64,000 nt of DNA from Lingula anatina (Eukaryota > Brachiopoda > Lingulata > Lingulida > Lingulidae): assembly GCF_001039355.2 (NCBI RefSeq), contig NW_019775644.1, positions 38,774-102,773 on the forward strand. Reading direction: 5' to 3'. The translations under genes and the position numbers were made by a program. Within the stretch, counting starts at the first letter, position 1, and each line of letters starts with the position of its first letter. Below, piece by piece: positions 43,801 to 56,194 of this stretch. The notes under the pieces are model-generated. The model saw only the letters and a program-made list of their open reading frames with translations. It did not search any database and had not been told where the DNA came from.

Positions 43801-46499
43801 CATCAGTGAAAGAGAAAAAAAAAAAGAAGAAGAATTTGGCAAAATCTCAACATGTTGTCTTTAAAAAATGATGAATTTCTGTAATTTTACAAATATAACT
43901 AGGCAATAATTATCTTACTGAAAGAATCCATATCATTTTATTTGCAGACTGTTTCTGATCTTCTAAGTAATTAGCACACTTACTTAGATTTCTTGCCAAT
44001 TCCTCATCCAAATGTTCAAATGTATCTGCACCATTCAAAAAGGCAGCATATCCCTCTTCCATATAGTTAAAAAGAATCTGAAATAGACAGCAAAACTGTG
44101 TTGTCTCTATGGCTACAAACTATTATAAGAACTTTGGGGAACTGTCTTCGTATTTCATAAGCTAAACAAAACTGAACTAAGAGTTGAGTATTCTTTATAA
44201 TTAACTTATATTAAAGTTAAATACTGGCTAGGCCTTAATTCATTTTCTCCCTAATATAATAACAGTGCTAGTCTTATCACCTTTGATTCTGGGATGGAAT
44301 CAAATTCATCATCTCTTGGTGGAAAGAGAACAGCATCTGTGTCTACGTTAAAAGCATACTGAAAGAGAATGAACAGAAAAACATCAATTAAAAAATGTCT
44401 GAAAAATTCAAACATCCCTATGGAATACAAACGTTGTCAGTGATTATTAATGAAGCACTATACCCATGACAAGGCTGTTTCTTATAATGATTATTTTTTA
44501 TAATCATTATTTCTTTTTTCTTTAAAATAACATCTAAATGTACATCACACAATAAAGGAGCAAAGAGAAAAATAAATAAATAAAGGAATCTTACATCTGA
44601 AAAGTGCAACAATTGTCAATTAAAATTCATACCTTTACAATTTCCATTAGAAAACGGAGTGCTCCAAGAAGGGTGGGCCATGTGTGAGGGGAGCCAATGG
44701 AAAACATGTTGGATTTCGAGATGGGGAATGGATATCCCATCAGTTTGAAAAGCTTAGGAATCTCTTCTTCAGGCTTGGGACCTACTTGATATTTTGGTTC
44801 AATAAATGAAAACAGAAACTGAAACAAAAAAATTGCAGGACATCAAGTTTTAGTCAAATTTAAACACCAGCGCTATGGACTTCTTCAAACATTTTTATAC
44901 AATTATTACTATCCTTATATGCAAAAAAAAAAAAAAATCCTACTGTTAAGACTTCAGTGCCAGTTATCAATATCATGTGCCATATGGTACCCTAAAAACC
45001 AGATAATAGAATGACTTTGTGACTGTTGCTGTATACAGAAAGATGGTGCAGATTAGAAGGTTCTATCAGGGATGGTTTAAGCGAGTTGACAAGGTTATTA
45101 GCATCACTGTAAGACTGAAGAAACTAAATACTTTTAACCTCTATCAAATAACTACCATTCATTTAATTATGGAACTAACCTCAAATATCCTGAAGAAATC
45201 CTTGCTCGTTGGGTAGAGCAACACCTTTTTGTTTATGTTATGAGGAAAACCCTTCTCCAGCAAAAACTGAAAAAGGAAAAAAATGTGTACAGACCCATCC
45301 AAGAAATACTTTCTTAGTCATTTAAAGAACAACAATAAGATAATCATTTGTAGTAATTGTCGTTGCAAAGTTTTTGTGAACCATGTATGTTAATTTAACA
45401 ACAATGACAATCTTACATCTTTTGCATCTTAGCCCGTCTCTGTGCATACCAAAGGACAAAAAAAAAAAATAAATAAATAAATAAATACTTACTTCAAGTA
45501 AAAGTTTAATGCTTCTCTCCTTGTAAACCTTGTCAGAATTAGGTCTCGGGTCTTTCACCATACCATGCTCCCCGTAAGTGCGCCCATATCCACTTGACCG
45601 TCTATGAAAACCATAAAGATAATGAAGAGGAGGAAAAAGCTGATTTATGACAATTTAGCTCAATTAAGAAAACTAACTCATTATAACTCAACAACAATAA
45701 ATGAAAATTAGTAATTTCAAATTATTTTCACCCTGCAACATATTTTCCAATTGAATCTGAATTCACTTTCTTAATGTTTTGTATCTAATTAAAAAGAGAA
45801 GAAAAATGTGCATTACAGTCATGCTGCAAACTTTTTAAAACATCAAGACATTTAATTGAATAAAGGAAAGAAACAAAGTTTTGCAGTAAATGTCCATCTC
45901 TGTATTTTGATCTCCATTCATGGTGAGTTGTCCGTGTGAACCCACCACTATTTATGATTGCCCCTGTTGTTGCCACTCACTTGGACAGACTATACACAAT
46001 TTTCTACTACTAAAATTTTTTGGCCATGAGTGATAAGACAAACAATTTCAGCATGTGTGGTATTATCACCGTTATTTGGGATAAATGATGATACAATAAA
46101 AGAAGAAAAAAGTTTGACAGAAGAGAAATGATGAAAAAGGTGAAGAAAATACAGTGATTTCCTCAGGATCCTTAACAGTATATTCTGGCCTTCACAACAA
46201 AGCAAATAACACAAAAATTATTTTCATTTCCAATCCCTGAGAAAATTAACATACCTTTTTTTGGCTGCTGTAGCCATGCTGTTTGATGATTGGTTGTACC
46301 TAGGAAGCATAGATTTTCTGCTCCCAACAGAATTTCTTCCTCCCCCAATGGCAGATCCCACCGATGTCCTGCCCCCAACTGATGACCGCGTGCTTCCCGT
46401 GGAGAGGCGCCCACTTCCACTTGGTATAGGACCCTCATTCTTTACCCTCAGAGGGGCCAGGGAGAGTCGCCCACTGCTGCTAGCACTTGAACGCCTCAT
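40819..46499 (-). CDS. NDC80: Kinetochore protein NDC80 (HEC1)
   Basis: Microtubule-binding subunit of the NDC80 complex at kinetochores. Fifteen coding exons in transcript order: 46255-46499, 45493-45601, 45180-45266, 44633-44818, 44281-44358, 43984-44077, 43602-43696, 43259-43403, 42889-43094, 42578-42721, 42205-42294, 41894-41986, 41526-41656, 41202-41304, 40819-40911; 632 residues (human 642). The first 80 residues are a basic, Ser/Arg/Gly-rich tail (MRRSSASSSGRLSL), as expected of the Aurora B-regulated tail. The calponin-homology domain follows: KDPRPNSDK, FLLEKGFPHNINKK, KLFKLMGYPFPISKSNMFSI, GSPHTWPTLLGAL. The rest is long coiled coil (LENLEKHKHSFEKRIQEV, QQIESIEKDIEAIER-like heptads) with the conserved ATMLKLIPPSAENAHGRDYE loop. 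A non-coding first exon starts at donor 47125. Confidence 0.95.
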
Positions 46500-47124
46500 G
46501 CTAAATATAAGTAATAACTTTATGAAAATAATTTTAAAAAATATAATCAGTGACATATGTCTGAGACATATATACCTAATATATAACAGGTGAATTATAA
46601 AACTAAAAAAAAAACATAAATAGAGTAAATACTACAGACTGCAATGAAAACACATGCCACAAACTGGATGAGATAAGGTAAGGTACTTATATATCAATGA
46701 TGCTTTTGATGATATAGAAATCATAAAATTTAAGTCCAATTCCAATTATGAATTCAAAACAATCAGTCACTCATTGAACTCTGTATAATTGTTTTCTTAC
46801 GATTGGCAAAATCAGAAACTATTTAATACCTTAAGACAATTTGATGCTAGTAATAATAAACGCATATATATAAAAATATATTTATATGTATATATTTGAA
46901 TTATACATAAGCTAACGATGGGGCCATAAACTTGGATCAACTCGAACTTTACATTTACAATCAACTTGCTTCTAACGTTATTTCTGATCGAAGCAGAACG
47001 ACTACAAGCATGTAGAATAGCAAAACACAAATTGATTTCATACACATTTCCTCATTTGTGAACTCATTTGTGAAAGTTTATTATGACAATATTAAAAAAC
47101 ACTTAAAACAATGCATTATTTTAC

Positions 47125-47508
47125 CTTCATATAACACTTCTCTACCACAGAGTAATTTGAATATGGCCGCTTTAAACTGAAGTGCTTTGCGCATGCGTGT
47201 GTTGTTGTCAATTAGCTAAGGGGGGAAAGTCATGTCACGTACTCTGTTGGGCTATTTGCGATGTTGAAGTCTTGCTATTTTATACACTATTTAGTAAATA
47301 CAAATTTTCACAATAGGAAACGCTCAAAATGTGTCATTTTTGTAGTGTTGTTAGTTGCATTATGGGAAGGGTATCACGAGAAATGTTGCACATGCGCAGT
47401 AGCTTCTGAAGGCGCCATAATAGAGAATTTTAGGATGTTAAAAGGTTATTCTGAATTGTGTCCCGAATTAATTATTTGCATAGGATAGACTGATAAGCGA
47501 TGCATATG
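47125..47508. promoter_or_regulatory. Divergent promoter and non-coding first exons, NDC80 / TAB
   Basis: On the minus strand a leader exon of NDC80 ends at donor 47125 (GAAG|GTAAAA). On the plus strand a leader exon of TAB ends at 47508 (CATATG|GTAAGT). Between them are an NRF1-like site TGCGCATGCGTG at 47188-47199, a second with one mismatch (TGCACATGCGCA, 47387-47398) and a YY1-like AATATGGCCGC near 47159. No TATA box. This is typical of TATA-less housekeeping promoters. Confidence 0.6.
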
Positions 47509-48647
47509 GTAAGTGAAAATTGTTAGTCACAGACATTTAACAGCTTAATTGTTATTGAATTGCAACCACTTGAGTAACAGCATGGGTGGTAGTATTTTGT
47601 TATGATTTTGCGAACACCCCACTGTCCCCAGCGGTATTTGCACATACTCGTTGACCATGTTTTAAGTCCACCGGTTGAATGCACCTAAACTTTAAGCTGA
47701 TATTATGCCCAAGCTTTCTCATCAAAAGAGCTTGATGTTACCATTTCAATATTTCAAGTGGCATTGATGCAATTATTAGTATTTCCCATGGAGTGTATCT
47801 TTTCAATCCACTTGTGTGGTTGAAAGTGAAAGGCATTGATATTGTGTACTAATGATGCCAGTTGTTAATGTTATTATGATTCTCAAAAGTGTGTGGTTTT
47901 TATGATCATGTTAATGCATTTGTTATAAACCTAGTGTGAAATAACTTAAAAATAATGGTGTTAAGAATGTTGGGCCATTTGATAGATAAAGTGATAGTGA
48001 TACATAAAAGCTATTTAATTCATAATTTACTATGCAAACATAAGGTATCTGCTAAATTTTATATGATATTAATCCACATAATTCAGTGTGGAAGTTTGAT
48101 TTGATTGTCACTTATATCAAAACTCCACACAACTATCAAGGGAAATCATTGTAACAGTAGGTTTTTGCAGAAGTTTTGATTAATTATATTTTGTGAAGTC
48201 GCAAATGAGATTTGTTGATATTTATACCTACAAAATCACAGACATCAGTTATATCCGTTGATCCAACTGGTTCATTCTTGTAGTTCTAAACAGTTATTGA
48301 ATATCTGTTCAAGTGTCATGCTGAATTACAACTTCAGAAAATTTGAAATACGATAAGTATTCAAGGTAAGAAATGTCCAAGACGGTTGTTTAGGCATGAT
48401 GCATTGAAATGGGTATATGTTAATTATTATTCCTAAGCATGGTCTGTAAATTATGTTACTCAAATCAAATCAAAATATGCTAAGTTAAATAAAGACTTGG
48501 ATTTTTCTTTTTGATATGGACAGAGTACTGTATCAGGGTTTGATACAAACTAGGTCTAAAAATTTACTTGCCCTAATCCAAAATCAAATTAAAAAAAAAA
48601 CGGGCAGAGGGGGGGGGGGGGAGGCAAATATGATTAAATAGTGTGCG

Positions 48648-48857
48648 TACCAAGGCTTTCTCCAGAAAGCCGTCCAGCCATCATATGGACGGCTGTAAGC
48701 CTCAAAACACTGCCTATATTCCTAAAGGCAGCTTATAAGATTTTTGGGTTGATATCTTGAGCTTGTTTAAGTTGTAAAGTGATAACCAAATTGCAGATTC
48801 AGATTTTGGACTCCCTATACACCAAATCCACCAGAGGAAACTCCTGGAATGTGCTGA
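48648..48857. repeat. Dispersed repeat, family 2, copy 2
   Basis: Same order as 1780-1970: a CAAGG.TTT lead, a hairpin around GTCCAGCCATCATATGGACGG, then GGACTCCCTATACACCAAAT and a CCTGG end. Confidence 0.55.
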
Positions 48858-48993
48858 TATATTTAGTTTGACCAAACTGTCTAGATGTCTGCGAAACTGT
48901 GTCTTTAGATGTAATATGTATGCAATATGTATTGTCTTTTGTCAAACCTGTAAAGTAAGTGAAGTACAAATGCCATCACCCAAGGGGTTAAAA

Positions 48994-49268
48994 GGGGCTA
49001 TTCAGAATAGATGATCCAAGTACTAAATGATCCACTGACTAAATATGGCCGATCACACTTCAAAAGCAATGCCGCTGATTCCCGATGGTCTCCCTGCCTC
49101 CACACGCGCCATTCAACAGATTAAATCTTGGCTCTGAGGCTTAATTGCTAGGCCCCTGCAAGGACGTGGAGACCATCATGGAATAAGCGGCATAACTTTT
49201 GAAGTGGTGTTGGCCATATTAAGTCGGTGGATCTGTTAGTACTCGGATCATCTGTTCTAAATGGCCCC
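48994..49268. repeat. Foldback (MITE-like) element, family 1, long copy
   Basis: 275 bases with inverted repeats of about 95 bases. Ends are GGGGCTATTCAGAATAGATG on the left and the complement of GGGGCCATTTAGAACAGATG on the right. Internally GATCCA.TGACTAAATATGGCCGA is shared with the element at 237-369. No clear target-site duplication was found. Confidence 0.8.
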
Positions 49269-51059
49269 ATAGATATTATATTTACTATATCAGTACTTAT
49301 GGCTGTCTTGTTGGCAAACTGGCAACAGAACTTGATATAAGTATATTATATAATATACTGAAATGAAAGCATGAAAGTTTGTTCATATAATGTGGCAAGA
49401 TAGAAAGTGTGGAGAGACACTGTGTGGAGAACTCTGGAATATCAGGTGACATACAAATAAAATGTTTTTATCAGCTTTTCTTGAGGTACCAGAGAACTTC
49501 AGTGAGGTGCTCTGGAAGTATTTCATTAGCAAGTCACTTGCAATTGTGGGCAAGTACCACTTAAATTCTATTTGCCCAACCGCAGAAATTACTTGCACTG
49601 GACAAGTATTGCCAATTGTATGTGGAGCCCTGCAATACAGCTTGCATATATCGTGTTACTAACATCTCAGAGATTACATGGGTTTTTATGTCAACTGCCT
49701 GCTTTGAGTTTTATGTTGAAGTTATACATTTGATTTCAAACATCTGATTTTAAAGTTCATATATTTTTTAAGATTTGTAATGTTTTCAGTTATTCAAATT
49801 ATATACTTTCTGACACAAAGTCCACTTGGTCATTGGAACTGTTTGTCCTCAGTATTAAAATAACAGTGTTATGTGGTATTTATTGTATCTAGTCTACACA
49901 GAAAGAAGGTCCATCAGCTGTGTTGTGCCCAAAAATGCTCTAGGTAGGCTTTGAAATATTGCAGATTTATAAAACAATTTCAATACTAGACAGTAGTTGT
50001 TGATTGAAGAAAAATCACTGCTTTATGCTTCTAGAGTCTGAGTTCTTTGAATTGGAAGTGGTCACTTCTAACTCTGAGATTTTCAAAGAATGTGGAGGGG
50101 TACAGCACAAAGATTTTCTCTTAGACTTGTTTTGAAATATGGATGTTTATGTTAGTGCTTAGCACGAACCATGTGCTATATAGGTAACTAGATCTGTCGT
50201 GCTCCCTGTCTGGAGATTTGTAGTCATGTGATGATTTTATCATGTGATCAGTTATCAAAATCCCCAAACAAGTGTTTCACAAGTGGTTATTATAAAACTG
50301 CTTTTCAATGTCAGAGATCTGTTATCTTTCTGTACATATTGCATTTTTAAACACTGCGTAAGTATGTATTTCATATACTTTAAATATGTAAGCTGCAAAC
50401 ACTTAAAATGATCAACTAGACATATGCTGTATTAAATGGTAGACTAAATCAGAAATGCCCTTAAATGGTTGGTTCGTCAGTTTTAAATTATCTGTCACTG
50501 CTTCGAAGAAGTCCTAAATTAAAACTATTAATTTTGAAAAAAGAATGTGAAGGTTTATAAATTTTAAACTTTGCTGTTCTGTTCACATCTAGAATTAGTT
50601 TTGTCAGTCTTGTGTATTTGTAAAACTTTGCAAGGTTTTGTTTGAAAAACAATGCAATGTCTCTTCTAATCCATTTTGGTATTGATTTGGATGTGATTTT
50701 GTTATTTCTGGGAAAACAGTTTTATTTAGTTTTATTTAGATCGATCGAATTCCCCTGGAGCTCTCCCTGAATGTAAGTAGATTAACATGTCTCCTCTTGT
50801 TTGCAACATACTTAAAAAATTACCAGCTTTTCTGTATTTTACTCAACACCAGGAGGAGGCATGTTTATCTGTTGATCTGATTGCATTTAGAGAGAGTCCC
50901 CACTGAGTTGGATCGATCTACATAGAAAGATAGTTTCATTGGGAATGGGGCATAAGACTTGCATTAATAAGCTTACTAATAGTTTGCAGAAGTGACTGTC
51001 TCTTTATCTTCCTTATGATATTGTGAATTATTTTGTTGAATTATAGGTAACTAGAAAAG

Positions 51060-51430
51060 CACTCGGAGAGCGCAGACCTCTGCCAAGGCAGCAAAGTCTC
51101 CATCCACCCCTAAATTTTCGATACTTTTGAATATTGATTATTGATTGGTTATTGATACGGATCACCACCAAAAACTAATCATGTGTTCCTTGGCCCACTT
51201 CTGACAGTTCCTGAAAATTTCATCAAAATGGGTCCATAACTTAGTTTTTTTATTATTGATTGATTATTGATCCGGATCACCACCGAAAACTAATCATTTC
51301 TTCCTTGGCCCTCTTCTGACAGTTCCTGAAAATTTCATCAAAATCGATCCATAACTTTTTGAGTTATGTTGATGACAGACGGACAAACAAACAGGGGTGA
51401 AAACATAATCTCCTTGGCGGAGGTAATAAT
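51060..51430. repeat. Dispersed repeat with 13-base inverted ends and internal duplication
   Basis: Left end GACCTCTGCCAAGG is the near complement of the right end CCTTGGCGGAGGT. Inside, a unit of about 115 bases carrying CGGATCACCACC.AAAACTAA, TTCCTTGGCCC and GACAGTTCCTGAAAATTTCA occurs twice (from about 51158 and 51273). This sequence type is, to my recollection, widespread in marine animals, but I cannot give its class. Confidence 0.75.
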
Positions 51431-52015
51431 CTGTCATCATTGAACCATCACCCAAAATGCTATTACATCACTGAGGTGCCTGTTGGTTTATTTTTTAAAG
51501 ATATATTTATTGGTATTGGGTCGATTTTGGTCACCCGATGCTGATCTTTGCTGTTAGGCATTTCCTATATTTGGTGTAGTAATAATGTTGTGATTATTGC
51601 CACACTGTGGTATGAGGTCAGCATATAATCTTTCCATGTGTAAACAAGGAAGCACAATGACAGCAGCTACCTGCCATTGACACTAGTTACCTTCACAGTG
51701 ACTCATTCTGTGTGTACTAATGCACATGGTACGGTTTCAGGGAAGTCAGCTGTTGGTTTGATAGGCATTCATGATCAATGCATACAGAATAAGAAGGGAC
51801 TTTCTTAAAAAAAAGCAAATACTTTTGTTGACTAAAATAGACAGAAGGGAGTGTATAGCATTTGTTTTATGTCATTTTTTTTTTTCAGGTTTTTAGTGCA
51901 TGAGAAGGAACCACCTTGTTACATTCTTGAACCTTTAAATACTAATGAGTTTGCTTTTTGTCCTCAGGTGTATGCTGTGGTGTGAAGAATGGCTGAGGGC
52001 TGATATAACAACAAC

Positions 52016-55000
52016 ATGGCATCCTCAGCTGTGCCACTCAACATGCACCTTTTCCATGAACTGAAACAGAGATACCCTGAGGTCTCGGACAGTGTCGTGA
52101 CATCATATATGAAGCAGGTATAAACTTAATTATAAATTGCATTGTATGTTGCCTGTACAGATTTTGTCTATAGATCATTTTCTTAGGAATGAGGGTTGGG
52201 TGTAAGAAAAAGGGATCAACTTGATGGGTTTAGAACAAGAAATGTGTATCACTCCTCCATTTATAGTTTTATTGTGGGTCTTTAAAAGTTATTTATGAAA
52301 CAAGCCTGGATTCTCTATATTGCATATAAACCACCTCTACAATTATTTTCTTATATAACTCAAGTAAATTCAACAAGCCAAGGCATAAACCAAATAAATC
52401 ACTCAATCAACGATAAAAGAGCTTTAAAACTGCACCCTCTTCTAGTCATCAATTGACATAGTTATCTATCTCTCCAATTCATAAAAGGGATGGATTGATC
52501 CCGGAAGAACGATATAGGTACGGACATGTGATTTAAGTATGTCAGTGAAACCAATAACTGTACATGATGAAGGATGACAAGTATTTCATTCACAAGCATA
52601 TTTTCGCCACATGTCTATTTTGACTTTTTGTTTTCCATTACAGAACAGGAACAATAGAGAAAGATGCATTGAGCAGCTGGATAAGGAAAGCCAAAGAGCT
52701 CTGTATGGGGAGGGAATTGAAAATAACATTCAAGAATTATATATAGAAGAGGAACACAGATCTAGAAGTGGATCGTCCTCCAGTACTGGAAGTGGGAGTT
52801 ACGTTTTTGTATCAAAGCAGCCACTGCCTACTCAAACAACTACTACAACTACAACTCAAACTCCTCAACGTATCATGCAGAGTATAAGTATGCCTCATTT
52901 AAATGCGGAGAATAACAGTAGAACTCAGTCCCCAGGCCCCTCTGTTAGATACTCACCAAGTGCAAGTGCTGTGCATTTGCAGTATGACATGGATGGCAAT
53001 AGGTCGCAGTCACCAGTGAGTGTTTCATCTTCTGGTGTGGGTGCCACTGGAAGTCCCCAGCGTAATTACACACACATGAATAGCACACCGGGAGCTTTTG
53101 GGACAAGTGCATTAAATAGACAGGCTGCAGTGCCATACAGCCACAGCTCTTCACAGTTGGGGCACAAGACTGCTCCAGTTATGCCTCAAACCTATAATCC
53201 ATTTGCAGGTGGACTTCAGCCATATCCCCCTATACCGCCCTCACAACAGGGCATGTATGGAAATGTTTATAACCAAGGTGCTTTTCCAAGAATGCAGTAC
53301 CCTGGTTCATGGTATTCACAGGGTGCACAGGGTACTGCTGGGCAGCAAGGACCAGTCAGTATGCCCTATTATTCACCTAGTTCAAATTTTCTAGGGCCAC
53401 AGACTTCAAATTTTACTGGCTTGCCAGATCAAAGACACTTTAGTCCCAACTCCCCATCTCATCAAAGTGCAACCTCCTCACAAGGGAGCATCTATAATCC
53501 TTCTCAGACTTACTTAGAACCCTTACAGGTTAATGTTTCTAGCCCAGGAAACCAACATTCTTATCAGACTCCATTTTATGTGGATCCATTAAACACGAGT
53601 GGAGCGAATAGAAGTGCACCAAGTTCACACTCTAGCACTCCTTCAACACCACCATACTTCTACCAGAATTTCCCAGGAGTGATGCCTCAAGCTCATGGTT
53701 CAGGCTCAAGATCATCAACGCCCACTGGGCAACCCCAAGGATCACATGGCAGCACGCCACCATTCCCTTCACCAGGCTATGGGATGCCAGAACCATCACA
53801 ATCAAAAAACCCTTTTGTATTGACTCATAGTGAAGCAGCTAGTATTCCACACACTCCTCTGCAGCCTATACCTTCACCTGTTGGGGGACCGCCGGGGGAG
53901 AACCTCTTTAACAGACAACAGAGTTCACCGGAAGATGGATATCTTCAAGGTAAGAGAATGAAGAGATTTTGGCAACTTTTGTGCACACATCAAAACACTG
54001 TTTTCTGAACATTGATGCCAGATATTAAGAATTGATGGAGTATCTGTTAAATGATATTTGGTTTGATTTTTGTGAGAAAAATACTTATTTTCATGTTTTT
54101 AGCCTTAGTTCTGCATCAGAAGGCTAGACACCAGAGATTAGAAAAAGAATTAGAACCACTTCAGCAGCGGTTGATCTGTTTGAGAAAAGAGATTGACAAT
54201 ATGGAAACCAATTTACAAAAACAGCGAAGTAGGGCTAGAAGAAACAGTTTCCCAACTGTAAGTATTAATTAAAACTTGAGATTAACAAGGCATTTCAAGT
54301 GGTGGAAGACTATTCCTCCTCACTGATATATATGCACTAATGGATTTTTTTAGCGACTATCAAACTCTGATCTTCTGTATGTGCTAAAATTTTTCTCATA
54401 TAGATAGTGTAGAAGATAGAAGTGATAAAATGAAGCAAGTGAACAGTACTCTTGATGTTCCATAATGTATGTATTTATTTTTTAGTTTGATGATTTATCC
54501 AAACTCAGAGAACAGAACAGAAAAATGCAAATAGATGTGGAAGTTTATGCAAGAGAAATAGACATACATCAAGGTTAAAACCATTAATATTATATTCCAA
54601 CTGCAAAAGAAAAAAATGTCAGTGATGACTGTCTGCAGCTTGTAATTTTTATGGAAATCACGCATTTCACCAAGTTTATTTCTTTACTCATTGCCAGGGA
54701 ATCTCTCAGAGTGTGATATCCTCCCTGAACTGGCATAGCATTTCTTGTAAGAATGATAATTTTGAAAATTAATGACACAAAATCTCAAATTTATGGAAGA
54801 AATTGTCAAATATGCAATTAAGATGAGGGTTTTCTTTTCATTTCTCTAGTTCCACTTGGTATTGTTGATCCTGTTGAACAGCAGAATTTCTATGGAAATA
54901 TGGGCAGCACTGGTCCCCAAGGTCCTTTTGCTCATCAGACCCAACACACAGCTCTGTCTAGAGTGCAGTCGGATATAAGGAGGCTGCCTATAAGTAAAGT

Positions 55001-55434
55001 CACTATTATGCACTTTCGAAGGATAACAAATTTACTACTTGATCATTGCTGGTTTTGAAGTAGTGTGAAAGTATATTGGAAAAGATACTTAAAAAACAAA
55101 ATTACTTTCCTCTGATATATAATATATTTCATGTTATTGTCATTTTATGTCACAAATGTTGAAGTTGTCCCCGTTTCTTATTCCAGGTGAGGCTCCATCA
55201 GTCGTTCCCCCTTCCTCAAGCTCAATACCCTCCCCTACAACACCTTTGGTAACACAGCCACAGCAGGCTCAGCAGGAAGAGGAAGAAGCACAATGGAGCT
55301 GCTCCGCGTGCACTTTCCTGAACCACCCAGCACTGGACAAGTGTGAATGTTGTGAAATGCCCAGGGTACCCCAGATAGGTATGATCCATGGGATGACCCC
55401 ATGTTACTGCCACGGGAGAGCTCATGTTCATTAA
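52016..55434 (+). CDS. TAB2: TAK1-binding protein, TAB2/TAB3 orthologue
   Basis: Adaptor that binds K63-linked ubiquitin and activates the kinase TAK1 (MAP3K7) in NF-kappaB/JNK signalling. Exons: 52016-52117, 52644-53949, 54103-54257, 54486-54573, 54850-54993, 55187-55434 by read-through (680 residues). Alternatively the last exon is cut at 55378 (ATAG|GTATGA) and joined to 56178-56194, giving 667 residues ending PQIGVHGN. N-terminal CUE domain (1-58): [36 protein letters not shown]. Then about 400 residues rich in Ser, Pro, Gln and Gly. Coiled coil follows ([47 protein letters not shown]). C-terminal NZF zinc finger has cysteines 637, 640, 651, 654 and the TF dipeptide (CTFLNHPAL) used for ubiquitin contact. 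TAB2 and TAB3 cannot be told apart here. Confidence 0.93.
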
Positions 55435-56194
55435 TTTAGGTTGTGATGCTTTGTGAACTTAACTGCATTTTACAACTATCTAGACAAGGTGAAACATGGG
55501 CTGTGAAATGTAGATAGGTTATTGGAAAATGGAACAATTTAGGTAGAAAATTAGAAAAGGAAACTTTTGTGGCAGTAATCGGTGACATCAGCGTCCTAGA
55601 TGGGTGATCTGAACTTTTAATGCTGCAAACTTGGATTATTGTTGTTAAAACTAAAACATTTCAGATGAACTGCTTTTCACCCCTTATAGAAAAGATATGG
55701 TAACTGAGATAACATCTGCCTTCGCATTAAATGCAATAGAAACATGTCCTTTGGTGATGGGCTTTCTTTAAAAATCATGCTTTGCAATGCCAGTGATGCT
55801 CAGTTGTATATTTTAACTTGCAGTGTCTAATAACAAGCTGTGATAATTTAACTGTACCAGATTTGATAGTTTAAATGAAGCATGTAGGTTACAGATGGCT
55901 TAGTGCATTTATCAGTGTTGTATGTTTGTTTGCAATTGTGTGTGGTACACTGACGCAAAAAGTTGCTGTGGAATGTTGTTCACTTTGGTTAAGTCCAAAC
56001 CTTTGTGAGCCTCTTTTTATGTAGATGTCTTATTTTATAACCTTCATATTTTATAACCTGCCTGTCATATACTTTTTTGTAATGTATTTTTGTATTTTTT
56101 TTTTTCATTTAACTTCAAAAGCTTTTAAGTTTGACTGCTGTCTCACCTGTTGTTGTTTTGTTTATTTTGGTTCTTAGGTGTTCATGGTAATTAA

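Larger units (their letters stand above)
47509..52015 (+). other. Long 5' UTR intron of the TAB gene
   Basis: Runs from the donor at 47509 to the acceptor before 51968 (TCCTCAG|GTG), followed by 48 bases of leader before the ATG. It holds three recognisable repeats, listed separately, and a poly-G run near 48611. No coding exon seen. Confidence 0.6.

Noticed and set aside
46261-46593. Plus-strand 110-codon frame
   Set aside because: It is the antisense of the NDC80 first coding exon, kept open by that exon's Ser/Gly/Arg codons.
47261-47488. Plus-strand 75-codon frame as the TAB start
   Set aside because: It lies in the promoter/leader region, and its sequence does not resemble the CUE domain that begins at 52016.
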